A stretch of 64,000 bases of DNA from JAIBJN01 sp035762005. GTDB lineage: Bacteria; Actinomycetota; Thermoleophilia; Gaiellales; Gaiellaceae. The notes under the pieces were generated by a model. It saw only the letters and a program-made list of their open reading frames with translations. It did no database searches and had not been told where the DNA came from. Position numbers and translations under genes: made by a program. Each line of letters starts with the position of its first letter. The first letter of the stretch is position 1. This document shows, in pieces, positions 33,336 through 41,992 of this stretch. The stretch is taken from the NCBI GenBank assembly GCA_035762005.1, contig DASTQA010000068.1:1-64000 (forward strand), given 5' to 3'.

Positions 33336-34330
33336 TAGTCGACGACCTCGAAGAACCCCATCCAGCCCAGCTCGGCGAACTCCGACTGGTGCGCGTGGAA
33401 CATGAAGCGGCCCGTGTTGGCGAAGTCGATCTCGAGGATCCCGCGCTCGCCCTGGCAGAGCATCACCGTGTCGGTGTACTCGAACTGGTCGGTCGAGCCG
33501 GTGCGGTAGTAGCGGAAAAAGTCGCCGTGGAGGTGGAACGAGTTGACGAGGTCGAACTCGGTGAGGTTCGCGAGGTAGATGCGGACGGTCTGCGAGCGGC
33601 GCACGCGGATGGGGTAGCGGGCGTAGTAGAAGGCCGGCCCGTTGACGGCGTAGAAGTTGTTCTCGCCGTCCCCGTCGGTGTCGAACGCGTTCATCACCAT
33701 GACGAGCTCCTGGGCGGGCGCCCGCGGCTCGGGCGGGTCGACGATGAACGCGCCGTAGAGGCCCTTGTGGATGTGCTTCTTGAGCGGGGTCGCGTGGCAG
33801 TGGTAGAGGTGCATCCCGTACGGGCGCGCGGGGAACTCGTACGTGAACTCCCCGCCCGACTCGACGATCTCGAAGACACCGTCCATGTTCGCGGGGTGGA
33901 TGCCGTGGAAGTGGATCGTGTGCGGGTGCGAGCCGCCGTTCAGGAAGCGCACGCGCAGGAGGTCGTCCTCCGTGGCGCGGACGACGGGGCCGGGGGCGGT
34001 GCCGTTGTACGTCCAGGCGGGGTACGTGACCCCCTTGGCGACCTCGATGTCGACGTCTCGGGCGACGAGTGTGTACTCGCGGACGCGACCCGGCTCGTGG
34101 GGCAGTGCGGGCGGTGGGTAGGTGAGGGCGTCGAGGTCGTGCGGGCCGCCCGGAGCGGGGACCTCCTCGCCGAACATCGCCGCGTGCCCGGCCGCCGCGT
34201 GGCCGCCGACGTGCGCCGCCACGGGCTCCTTCCGGCCGGCCAGCGCCAGCCCGGCGAACGGGGCCGCGGCCACGACGGGCGCGGCGCCCGCGATCAGCTG
34301 CCGCCGCGTGACTCCCCGAGAGTTAGACAC
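33335..34330 (-). CDS. two-domain multicopper oxidase, Tat-exported
   Basis: 331-residue oxidase exported by the twin-arginine route: GVTRRQLIAGAAPVVAAAPF near the N-terminus. Domain 1 has IHFHGIH and LYHCHATPLKKHIHKG, which includes the type 1 copper Cys. Domain 2 has NSFHLHGDFF and MFHAHQSEF, with no Cys. The four HxH pairs complete a trinuclear site in a trimer, the two-domain laccase-like arrangement. The start is taken as GTG 34330, because a consensus promoter places transcription start exactly there (leaderless); the ATG at 34354 would be upstream of it. It probably oxidises a metal ion or phenolic for the coupled ZIP transporter (inference). Confidence 0.88.
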   Translation of the reverse strand: MSNSRGVTRRQLIAGAAPVVAAAPFAGLALAGRKEPVAAHVGGHAAAGHAAMFGEEVPAPGGPHDLDALTYPPPALPHEPGRVREYTLVARDVDIEVAKGVTYPAWTYNGTAPGPVVRATEDDLLRVRFLNGGSHPHTIHFHGIHPANMDGVFEIVESGGEFTYEFPARPYGMHLYHCHATPLKKHIHKGLYGAFIVDPPEPRAPAQELVMVMNAFDTDGDGENNFYAVNGPAFYYARYPIRVRRSQTVRIYLANLTEFDLVNSFHLHGDFFRYYRTGSTDQFEYTDTVMLCQGERGILEIDFANTGRFMFHAHQSEFAELGWMGFFEVVD

Positions 34331-34365
34331 GTCTAAATCATAGTTTCGACGCATGTGCACCGCAA
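34323..34365 (-). promoter_or_regulatory. multicopper oxidase promoter with overlapping palindromic operator
   Basis: On the minus strand TTGCGG (34365-34360), a 17-bp spacer and TATGAT (34342-34337) make a good sigma-70-type promoter; six bases later is the GTG at 34330. The palindrome TTAGAC-ac-GTCTAA (34323-34336) covers the bases from the -10 edge past the start codon. Its position indicates repression; its form resembles operators of DtxR/MntR-type metalloregulators, but the regulator is not in the window. Confidence 0.7.
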
Positions 34366-34397
34366 CCGGACGGGGCCGACGTGCCATCCTCGGGCGG

Positions 34398-35015
34398 GTG
34401 AGGGTCACGACGTGCGACGAGACGGCGTTCGGCTTCGGCTGGATCGCGGCCGAGCCCGCGCGCCTCGAGCGCGCGTCCCACGCCCTGCGGGCGGACGGCC
34501 GGGTCTGGGTCGTGGATCCCGTCGACGGCCCGGACGTCGAGGCGAGGATCCGGGCTCTCGGCGCGCCGGCCGGCGTCCTCCAGCTCGTCGATCGCCATCC
34601 GCGCGACTGCGCCCCGCTCGCCGTCCGCCTCGGCGTCCCGCACCACCGGCTGCCCTTCGGCGGCGTCCCGGAGGCGCCGTTCCGGGCGATCCGCGTGCTC
34701 GACCTCCCCGGCTGGCGGGAGGTGGCGCTCTGGTGGCCCGGGGAGCGGGTCCTCCTCTGCACCGAGTCGCTCGGGACGGCGTCGTACTTCCGGGCTCCGG
34801 GCGAGCCCCTCGGTGTGCACCCGTTCCTGCGCCTCCATCGGCCGCGGGCGCTGCGCTCGCTCGCGCGCGAGCTGACGCCTGCGCACATCCTCGTCGGCCA
34901 CGGTCCCGGGATCCACGGCGAGGCGGCGGCGCCCGCACTCCGCCGGGCGGTCGACGAGGCCCTGCGCTCGGCGCCCCGCTGGCTTCGACGCCAGGTACGG
35001 CTCCGCGCCTCGTGA
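34398..35015 (+). CDS. metallo-beta-lactamase-like fold protein, degenerate
   Basis: 205-residue cytosolic protein that looks like an MBL-fold hydrolase without its metal motif: no HxHxDH is present, while the C-terminal HILVGHGPGIHGEAAAPALR keeps the late MBL signature. It contains GRVWVVDPVDGPDVEARIRA and WWPGERVLLCTESLGT. The function is unknown. GTG 34398 (VRVTTCDETAFG) is preferred; the upstream ATG at 34353 lies in the divergent promoter region. It may be leaderless or poorly translated. Confidence 0.68.
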   Translation: MRVTTCDETAFGFGWIAAEPARLERASHALRADGRVWVVDPVDGPDVEARIRALGAPAGVLQLVDRHPRDCAPLAVRLGVPHHRLPFGGVPEAPFRAIRVLDLPGWREVALWWPGERVLLCTESLGTASYFRAPGEPLGVHPFLRLHRPRALRSLARELTPAHILVGHGPGIHGEAAAPALRRAVDEALRSAPRWLRRQVRLRAS

Positions 35016-35103
35016 AGCATCCCGTCGCGGTCCCGCTGCGCGTGCCGTAGGCGCCCGCGCTCGTGCCGGTGGCTGGCGTCTCGGGGCCCTTCGCACCGCC
35101 GGC

Positions 35104-35367
35104 GTGCTGCTCGCGCGTCCGGCCGTCTTCGACCCGGAGAACGTGGACTTCCGCGTGCTCCCGCCCGCCGGGCTGAGCGTCGCGCTCTTCGGCTCGCTCT
35201 TCCTCCTCGCGGGCCTCCTCCTTGCGCCGCTCGCCGACCGGCTCGGCCCCGGATTCCCGGTCGTCCTCCGGCGCCCCGGCCTCACCGTCGCTGGGGCCGT
35301 CGTGCTCGCCGCGGCGACCGGCTACGGCCTCGCTCGGCTCGGCCGCGCGCTCGCCAAGATCCTCTAG
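35104..35367 (+). CDS. short two-helix membrane protein, possibly a truncated relic
   Basis: 87-residue frame from GTG with two hydrophobic helices (LSVALFGSLFLLAGLLLAPL and LTVAGAVVLAAATGYGLARL). FDPENVDFRVLPPAGLSVAL resembles, from memory, the C-terminal part of larger actinobacterial membrane proteins, so the N-terminal portion may be missing here. The frame is open further upstream (to within the MBL-like gene) but has no start codon. No Shine-Dalgarno is seen. Its stop overlaps the 3' end of the convergent amidohydrolase gene. Confidence 0.45.
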   Translation: MLLARPAVFDPENVDFRVLPPAGLSVALFGSLFLLAGLLLAPLADRLGPGFPVVLRRPGLTVAGAVVLAAATGYGLARLGRALAKIL

Positions 35368-36605
35368 CCGGCCGCCAGGCGCTCGATCGCCTTCGCCGCC
35401 AGGCGGTCGAGGGCCCGCACGGAGAGCTCAAGGTGCTCGGGCTTCGTGTCCTCGACCTTCGTGTGCGAGAGGCCGCGGAGGCTCTGGACGAAGAGCATGA
35501 CGGTCGGGACGCCGGCGCGGGCGACCTCGGCGGCGTCGTGGAGCGGCCCGCTCGGCAGCCGGTGCGAGCGGCCGGCGACCTCCGTGACCGCCTCGTCGGC
35601 GAGCTCGATCAGCGCCTCGTCGAAGAGGATCGGGTCGATGCGCCAGACCCGCTCCCACTCGACGTCGACGGTCTCCTCGCGGGCGAAGCGCTCGCTCGCC
35701 TCCTTCGCCTCGGCGAGCATCGCCGCGAGCCTCTCCCCGTCGAGGTGGCGCTGGTCGAGGAGCACCGTGGCGGTCTCGACCACCGAGGTGACGATGCCGG
35801 GCCTCGTGACGCAGCTCCCCATCGTGCAGACGGCGCCTTCGCCCGTGCGGACGGCGATGTCGCGGATCTCGAGGGCGAGCTTCGCGGCGGCCGCGAGCGC
35901 GTCGCGCCGCTTGTCCATCGGGGTCGAGCCGGCGTGGGCGGCCTGGCCGCGGAAGGTGATCTGGTGCCGCTCGACGCCGAAGGTCCCGAGGACGACGCCG
36001 AGCGGGAGGTCCATCGACTCGAGCACCGGCCCCTGCTCGATGTGGAGCTCGAGGTACGCCGCCGCGCCCTGGAGCTGCCGCCCCGCCTCGAGGGCCCGAT
36101 CGAGCTCGACGCCGTGCTCGCGGAGCGCGTCCTCGAGGCGGACGCCGTCCGCGTCCGTGCGGGAGCGGAGCTCCTCCTGGTCGTCCATCGTGCCCGACGC
36201 GGCGCTCGAGCCGAAGAGCGAGCGGCCGAAGCGCGCGCCCTCCTCGTCGGCCCAGCTGACGAGCCGGACCGTGACCGGAGGCGTCCCCTCGGCGGCGATC
36301 CGCCGCAGCACCTCGACGCCCGCGAGGACGTTGAGCGAGCCGTCGAGCCAGCCGCCGTTCGGCACCGAGTCGGCATGGCCGCCGATGACGAGGGTGCGCT
36401 CGGAGTCGCCGCGCAGCGTGAACCACTGGTTGCCGGCCTCGTCGGTCTCCTCCTCGACCCCGAGCGGTGCGAGCTTCTCGGAGAGCCAGCTCTTCGCCCG
36501 CGCCCACGTCTCCGTCCAGGCGATGCGCTGAGCTCCGTCCTCGTCGCCGGTCAGCTCCCGGAGCTCGCGCAGCTCCTCCACCGTGCGGGCTGGTTCGAGC
36601 GCCAC
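35364..36605 (-). CDS. M20-family amidohydrolase (N-carbamoyl-L-amino acid hydrolase / allantoate amidohydrolase type)
   Basis: 413-residue di-metal peptidase-fold enzyme. Metal-binding sequences are GGHADSVPNGGWLDGS (~75-90), SWADEEGARFGRSLFG (~118-133), ELHIEQGPVLES (~183-194) and GLSHTKVEDT near the end. The dimerisation domain contains TFRGQAAHAGSTPMDKR. It cleaves N-carbamoyl or ureido groups from amino acids or allantoate; the exact substrate cannot be told apart. It is a single gene, convergent with the small membrane protein. Confidence 0.9.
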   Translation of the reverse strand: MALEPARTVEELRELRELTGDEDGAQRIAWTETWARAKSWLSEKLAPLGVEEETDEAGNQWFTLRGDSERTLVIGGHADSVPNGGWLDGSLNVLAGVEVLRRIAAEGTPPVTVRLVSWADEEGARFGRSLFGSSAASGTMDDQEELRSRTDADGVRLEDALREHGVELDRALEAGRQLQGAAAYLELHIEQGPVLESMDLPLGVVLGTFGVERHQITFRGQAAHAGSTPMDKRRDALAAAAKLALEIRDIAVRTGEGAVCTMGSCVTRPGIVTSVVETATVLLDQRHLDGERLAAMLAEAKEASERFAREETVDVEWERVWRIDPILFDEALIELADEAVTEVAGRSHRLPSGPLHDAAEVARAGVPTVMLFVQSLRGLSHTKVEDTKPEHLELSVRALDRLAAKAIERLAAG

Positions 36606-36631
36606 AGGCGGAATCTATAGAGTCCCGCGCC

Positions 36632-36757
36632 ATGGGACGCGGCTCGCGGCCGATCAGGCGCTGGCGGAACGACCGCAAGCGCAAGAAGAAGGAGCGGGAG
36701 AAGAAGCACGCGCTCGCCGCCGGCGCCGCCCGCGGGAAGGCGAAGCCCGCGCCTTGA
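36632..36757 (+). CDS. 41-residue very basic small protein
   Basis: MGRGSRPIRRWRNDRKRKKKEREKKH... is dominated by Arg and Lys with an Ala-rich tail. Similar short basic proteins recur in related actinobacteria (from memory); the function is unknown, with RNA/ribosome binding the natural guess. A TATAGA -10-like box at 36616-36621 lies 10 bp before the ATG, so the leader is only a few bases long. Its TGA overlaps the TTG start of the VOC gene (TTGA), coupling the two. Longer frames upstream are antisense overlap with the amidohydrolase. Confidence 0.68.
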   Translation: MGRGSRPIRRWRNDRKRKKKEREKKHALAAGAARGKAKPAP

Positions 36758-37140
36758 GCCTCGTCACGGCGATCCACCTCTACGTCACGGACCTCGACCG
36801 CTCGATCGACTGGTACACGCGCCTGCTCGGGCGTGGGCCGGCGGCCGCCTACGACGAGGGCGAGAACGCCCACAGCGCCTTCTTCGTCCTCGAGGGGCAG
36901 ACGTTCCTCGTCCTCACCTGGGACCCCGAGCGCGGCCGAGAGATCGGCGGGAGCACGCGGCTCGAGCTCGCCGGCGAGCTCACGAGCGAGATCGACCGGC
37001 TTGAGCGCCAGGGCATCGAGGGCGGCCGCGTGACGCGGACGCGCTTCGGCACCGAGGTCTACGACCTGACCGACCCGGACGGCCACCTCGTCCGCATCGG
37101 GCCGGCCTGGACGCTCCACGCCATCGAGGGCGCGGTCTAG
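36754..37140 (+). CDS. VOC-superfamily (glyoxalase/dioxygenase-like) protein
   Basis: 128-residue vicinal-oxygen-chelate protein beginning with SLVTAIHLYVTDLDRSIDWY and containing FGTEVYDLTDPDGHLVRIG at the end, the hallmark beta-alpha-beta motif and metal-site area. It could be a lyase, dioxygenase or resistance protein. The TTG at 36754 overlaps the preceding stop by four bases, and no ATG or GTG lies before the conserved N-terminus. It belongs to a small operon with the basic protein and the diacylglycerol-kinase-like gene. Confidence 0.82.
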   Translation: MSLVTAIHLYVTDLDRSIDWYTRLLGRGPAAAYDEGENAHSAFFVLEGQTFLVLTWDPERGREIGGSTRLELAGELTSEIDRLERQGIEGGRVTRTRFGTEVYDLTDPDGHLVRIGPAWTLHAIEGAV

Positions 37141-37142
37141 GC

Positions 37143-38015
37143 CTGCCCCGGCCGTTCCTCCTCGTCAACCCGCGCTCCGGCGACGACTCGCCCACCGTGG
37201 CGGAGCTCGCCGCCGAGGCCGGCCGCCTCGGAGTCGAGACGCGGGAGCTCGCCGAAGGCGAGGACGCCGCGGCGCTCGCCCGCGAGGCGGCCGGGCGCGG
37301 CGCGCCGGCGCTCGGCATGGCCGGCGGGGACGGCTCGCTCGGCGCCGTCGTCGAGGTGGCCCTCGAGCAGGACCTCCCCTTCGCCTGCGTGCCGTTCGGG
37401 ACGCGGAACCACTTCGCGAAGGATCTCGGGCTCGACGACGACCCGCTTGCCGCCCTTCGCGCCTTCGCGGGCGAGGAGCGGCGCGTGGACGCCGGCGTGG
37501 TGAACGACCGGGTCTTCCTCAACAACGTCTCGCTCGGGATCTACGCGAGCTTCGTCCACGACCCCGCCCGGAAGACGCGCAACCGGCTGCTCGCGGCGCT
37601 GCGGATGGTGCCCGCGGCGCTGGGCCGCGGCCGGCGGCCCCTCGCGCTCTCCTTCGAGGTCGACGGCCGCCGCGAGCAGCACCTCGCGCTCGTCGCGCTC
37701 GTGGCCAACAACGACTACTCGCTGACGACGATGGCCGACCTCGGCGAGCGGACGCGCCTGGACGAGGGCCTCCTCCACGCCTACGTGATCGAGGCGGTCG
37801 GCCGTGCGGCGCTCCTGCGGGTCTTCGCCAAGGCCGTGCAGGGGCGGGCGACGGAGGCCCGGGGCTGGGTCGAGTGGGCCGCGGAGGGCTTCACCGTGGA
37901 GCTCCCGCACGGGCGCGTGCACGCCGCGGTCGACGGCGAGCCGGTCGTGCTCGCCCCGCCGCTCCTCTTCGCGCTCAGGCCGCGCGCGCTGCGGGCTCTC
38001 GTGCCGCGGGCGTGA
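37143..38015 (+). CDS. diacylglycerol-kinase catalytic-domain lipid kinase, apparent CTG start
   Basis: ~290-residue DAGK/YegS-type kinase. GMAGGDGSLGAVVEVAL (~59-75) is the nucleotide-binding GGDGS motif; PFGTRNHFAKDLGL and FLNNVSLGIYASFV are also family signatures. The indispensable first strand, RPFLLVNPRSGDD, precedes every ATG/GTG in frame; the first GTG (37197) would delete it. The only plausible start is CTG 37143, three bases after the VOC stop. It phosphorylates a lipid such as diacylglycerol or makes a phospholipid precursor. Its end overlaps the convergent DUF192 gene by 41 bp. Confidence 0.85.
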   Translation: MPRPFLLVNPRSGDDSPTVAELAAEAGRLGVETRELAEGEDAAALAREAAGRGAPALGMAGGDGSLGAVVEVALEQDLPFACVPFGTRNHFAKDLGLDDDPLAALRAFAGEERRVDAGVVNDRVFLNNVSLGIYASFVHDPARKTRNRLLAALRMVPAALGRGRRPLALSFEVDGRREQHLALVALVANNDYSLTTMADLGERTRLDEGLLHAYVIEAVGRAALLRVFAKAVQGRATEARGWVEWAAEGFTVELPHGRVHAAVDGEPVVLAPPLLFALRPRALRALVPRA

Positions 38016-38348
38016 TCGTCAGGCGGTCGCCGACGGCGAGCCCGGCGCGGGCCGCCTCGCCCGCCGGCAGCTCGAGCACCGCCTTCGCCCCGCGGCAGCC
38101 CGCGAGCCGCCAGGGGGCCAGGTGCTCGACGACCTTGAGCACGCGGCCTTCGCCGTCGAGGAAGGCCGCGTCGATCGGGAAGCGCATGAACCACATGTGA
38201 ATGGAGGACGCGGGGCGAAGGAGGATCCCTTCGCCCCGCTCCAGCCCCGGGCGCCCGAGGAGGCCCCTGGCGCGGGTGAACGGTGTCTCCGCGAGGAGAC
38301 ACCGTTCACACACCGGGAGGCCGTCGTGACGCTCGAGGGAGACGTGCA

Positions 38349-38349
<1 letters not shown>
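37975..38349 (-). CDS. DUF192 family protein
   Basis: 124-residue protein with the full DUF192 signature: RARGLLGRPGLERGEGILLR, HMWFMRFPIDAAFLD, VVEHLAPWRLAGCRGAKAVL and LELPAGEA. An N-terminal CERC pair may bind a metal. The function of DUF192 is unknown. The GTG at 38349 shares its G with the TAG of the upstream M15-like gene (TAGTG). A perfect 15-bp inverted repeat (38276-38309) lies within the first third of the coding region. Confidence 0.87.
38276..38309. repeat. perfect 15-bp stem hairpin inside the DUF192 gene
   Basis: GTGAACGGTGTCTCC (38276-38290) and GGAGACACCGTTCAC (38295-38309) are exact reverse complements around four bases. The hairpin encodes the ERCLLAETPFT part of DUF192. 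So long a perfect palindrome in coding sequence is unlikely by chance. Confidence 0.9.
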
Positions 38350-39956
<1,607 letters not shown>

Positions 39957-40358
39957 CTGCCTGGTGCTCCCGTCAGTCGGGCGCCGAGGCCGCCACTTCG
40001 GCGCGAAACGTGTGTCGGTCGGGTCCGCTGTCGCGCGGGACCCGGTCGGACTATCGGGCGCGGGCGCGCGAGGGCTCGTCCCCCGAATGGGTCAAATGGC
40101 CCAGGAATCCCCTTGGCGGGGGATGGCCTCCGCGGCTCTGGTGCCCGATCTTGCGGGGCAGTTGGAGCCTACGGCGGGGCGGTCACGCCGGACAGCTCGA
40201 GAAGGCTCGGGAGGTCTTTCTTCCACGTGACCACACACAGCGCCCTTGCGTCGAACCGGCTCGGACGGCTCACAGAGATTTCTCCCTCGCGTTCGATTCG
40301 TTCGCCGTTCAGCGCGCCGGTGTGCGTGCCCGGAGTAGGGAAGGGAGGTGAATCGAGA
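39957..40358 (+). promoter_or_regulatory. 402-bp upstream region of the Tad operon
   Basis: No convincing gene. Seen in order: GGGTCA-aa-TGGCCC imperfect palindrome (40089-40102), an ATCCCC/GGGGAT stem (40107-40124), and a nested stem: outer GAGCCT/AGGCTC and inner CGGCG/CGCCG between about 40167 and 40211. The Flp start is preceded by AGGGAGGTGA. The length and folding suggest a structured 5' leader or several control sites; I could not fit it to the c-di-GMP (GEMM) riboswitch consensus. Confidence 0.45.
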
Positions 40359-40520
40359 ATGTTCAAGTCCATCGTCACCCTGAGCAAGCGCGAGGACGGC
40401 CAGACCATGGCGGAGTACGGCGTGGTCCTCGCCGTCATCACGATCGCGGTCGTCGTCGCTCTCGCCGCCCTCTCGGGCGCGATCACCGAGGCGCTCAACG
40501 CCGTCGCCGGGATCATCTAG
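40359..40520 (+). CDS. flp: Flp/Fap-type pilin
   Basis: 53-residue major pilin precursor of the Tad pilus. MFKSIVTLSKREDGQTMAEY holds the prepilin cleavage region: a basic leader, then the Gly-Gln/Glu5-like site and the Tyr typical of Flp pilins (AEYGVVLAVI). The rest is one hydrophobic helix. It is cleaved by a TadV/CpaA-type prepilin peptidase (not in this window) and polymerised by TadA/B/C. A strong ribosome site (AGGGAGGTGA) fits high expression. It heads the operon. Confidence 0.95.
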   Translation: MFKSIVTLSKREDGQTMAEYGVVLAVITIAVVVALAALSGAITEALNAVAGII

Positions 40521-40538
40521 TCCGTTCCGCGCTACCCG

Positions 40539-40584
40539 AAGGCGGGTCCTTTTTCGGCGCCCCCGCAGAAAGAGGGCCCGCCTT
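40539..40584 (+). terminator. 17-bp hairpin between flp and tadE
   Basis: AAGGCGGGTCCTTTTTC (40539-40555) pairs with GAAAGAGGGCCCGCCTT (40568-40584) over 17 positions with two G-U pairs and a 12-nt loop. No U-run follows. Its place right after the pilin gene suggests partial termination or a 3' stabiliser, giving more flp than downstream mRNA. Confidence 0.7.
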
Positions 40585-40610
40585 CATTCCGAGGAGCAAC
40601 CAGGAATTCC

Positions 40611-41015
40611 ATGAAGCTTTCCCCCCACAGATTTTTCTCTCGCAAGAGGGAGCAGGGCCAGACGATGACGGAGTTCGCGCTCGTCCTGCCCCTCCTCGCG
40701 CTGCTCCTCTTCGGCGTCATCCAGTTCGGCATCGTCTTCCACCAGTACGTGACCCTCACGGACGCCGTGCGCGCGGGTGCCCGCCAGGGCGCGGTCGGCC
40801 GGCACCTCGCGAGCCCCGAGGCCGCGGTCGACGACAGGGTGCGCGGCTCGGCTGCCGACCTCGACCAGGCGAAGCTCTCGGTGACCGTCTCCTCGAGCTG
40901 GAACCAGGGCGAGGACGTGAGCGTCACCGCCACCTACCCCTACCAAATCAGCCTGCTCGGCCTGGTCGTGAAGTCCGGGAACCTGACGAGCACGACGACG
41001 GAGCGTGTGGAATGA
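40611..41015 (+). CDS. tadE: TadE-like pseudopilin
   Basis: 134-residue pseudopilin. After a basic start, REQGQTMTEFALVLPLLALL (~13-32) is the TadE signature and the membrane helix; the C-terminal ~80 residues are extracytoplasmic. TadE and TadF/G are minor components cleaved by the same peptidase as Flp and needed for pilus assembly. The ATG at 40611 follows CAGGAATTCC. Its TGA overlaps the ATG of the next gene (ATGA). Confidence 0.9.
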   Translation: MKLSPHRFFSRKREQGQTMTEFALVLPLLALLLFGVIQFGIVFHQYVTLTDAVRAGARQGAVGRHLASPEAAVDDRVRGSAADLDQAKLSVTVSSSWNQGEDVSVTATYPYQISLLGLVVKSGNLTSTTTERVE

Positions 41016-41914
41016 CCTCGTACCGAAGCGACCGCGGCCAGGCCGCGGTGCTGACCGTGTTCTTCATCGTGGTGCTCCTGGGGGTGTCGGCGGCCGTGCT
41101 GGACGTCGGCTCCTGGTATCGCGCGGACCGCGAGCTCCAGAAGACCATGGACGCGGCCGCCCTCGCGGCCGCGCAGGAGCTGCCGGACGATCCCGGCGGC
41201 GCCTCCTCGCTCGCGGACGAGTACGCCGGCAAGAACGGCGGCGGCCTCGACTCGACGCAGATCTCGACGACGAAGATCGCGAACGACACGGTCAAGGTCG
41301 TCGGCTCGCGGCCCGCGCCGGGCTTCTTCTCGAAGATCATCGGTATCGACTCGGTGACGGTGAACGCGACCGCGACGGCTCGCTCGGGCGTGCTCGCGAG
41401 CGCCAGGTGGGCGGGTCCGATCGCCGTCGACGAGAGGCACCCGTTCCTCCAGGGGAAGCGCTGGGGCGAGGACACCGAGCTCGAGCTCGACACGCTCGGC
41501 CCGGGCGCCTACCGCCTGATCAACATCGACGGATCGTACGGCGGCACGAACCCGGGGACGCTCGGCGACTGGATCCGCGACGGCTACGAGGGCTACATGC
41601 CGCTCGGCTGGTACTACTCGGATCCGGGCGCGAAGTACAACACGAACCCGAACTTCAAGTCCGCCCTCGAGGACGTCATCGTCACCGGGCAGGAGGTCCT
41701 CTTCCCGGTCTACAGGTCCTTCAAGGAACAGGGCGCCGGATTCGAGTACGAGATCGTCGGCTGGGTCGGGTTCGTCGTCACCGACTTCGAGATCCAGGGC
41801 TCGAAGAACAACATCATCCGGGGCTACTTCACGCAGGTGATCTGGGACGGGATCTTCAGCGAGGAAGCCTCGCCCGACGACTTCGGGGCGCGGGCGGTCT
41901 CGCTCATCGAATAG
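41012..41914 (+). CDS. TadG-like pilus assembly protein
   Basis: 300-residue protein with N-terminal SDRGQAAVLTVFFIVVLLGV, the TadG/TadE_2 type hydrophobic N-helix, followed by DVGSWYRADRELQKTMDAAA and a ~250-residue extracytoplasmic domain with many Tyr, Gly and Asn residues (DGSYGGTNPGTLGDWIRDGY). In Tad systems such proteins are minor pilins or assembly factors on the outer face. It overlaps tadE by four bases. No VWA domain is visible here, but one appears in the TadB fusion below. Confidence 0.85.
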   Translation: MTSYRSDRGQAAVLTVFFIVVLLGVSAAVLDVGSWYRADRELQKTMDAAALAAAQELPDDPGGASSLADEYAGKNGGGLDSTQISTTKIANDTVKVVGSRPAPGFFSKIIGIDSVTVNATATARSGVLASARWAGPIAVDERHPFLQGKRWGEDTELELDTLGPGAYRLINIDGSYGGTNPGTLGDWIRDGYEGYMPLGWYYSDPGAKYNTNPNFKSALEDVIVTGQEVLFPVYRSFKEQGAGFEYEIVGWVGFVVTDFEIQGSKNNIIRGYFTQVIWDGIFSEEASPDDFGARAVSLIE

Positions 41915-41992
41915 GGCCTAATCCTCGGGCCCCAGTCAGCCGATAGGCAAGCACAGCCGCAGACAAAGCCGAGAAGAGAAAGACGTGGTGCA

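Noticed and set aside
34352..34354. First in-frame ATG of the multicopper oxidase
   Set aside because: It lies in the spacer of the promoter that directs transcription from 34330; the GTG there is favoured.
39957..40358. c-di-GMP-I (GEMM) riboswitch before the pilin gene
   Set aside because: The conserved GCAAA and tetraloop-receptor pieces of the consensus are not visible; kept only as an unspecified structured leader.
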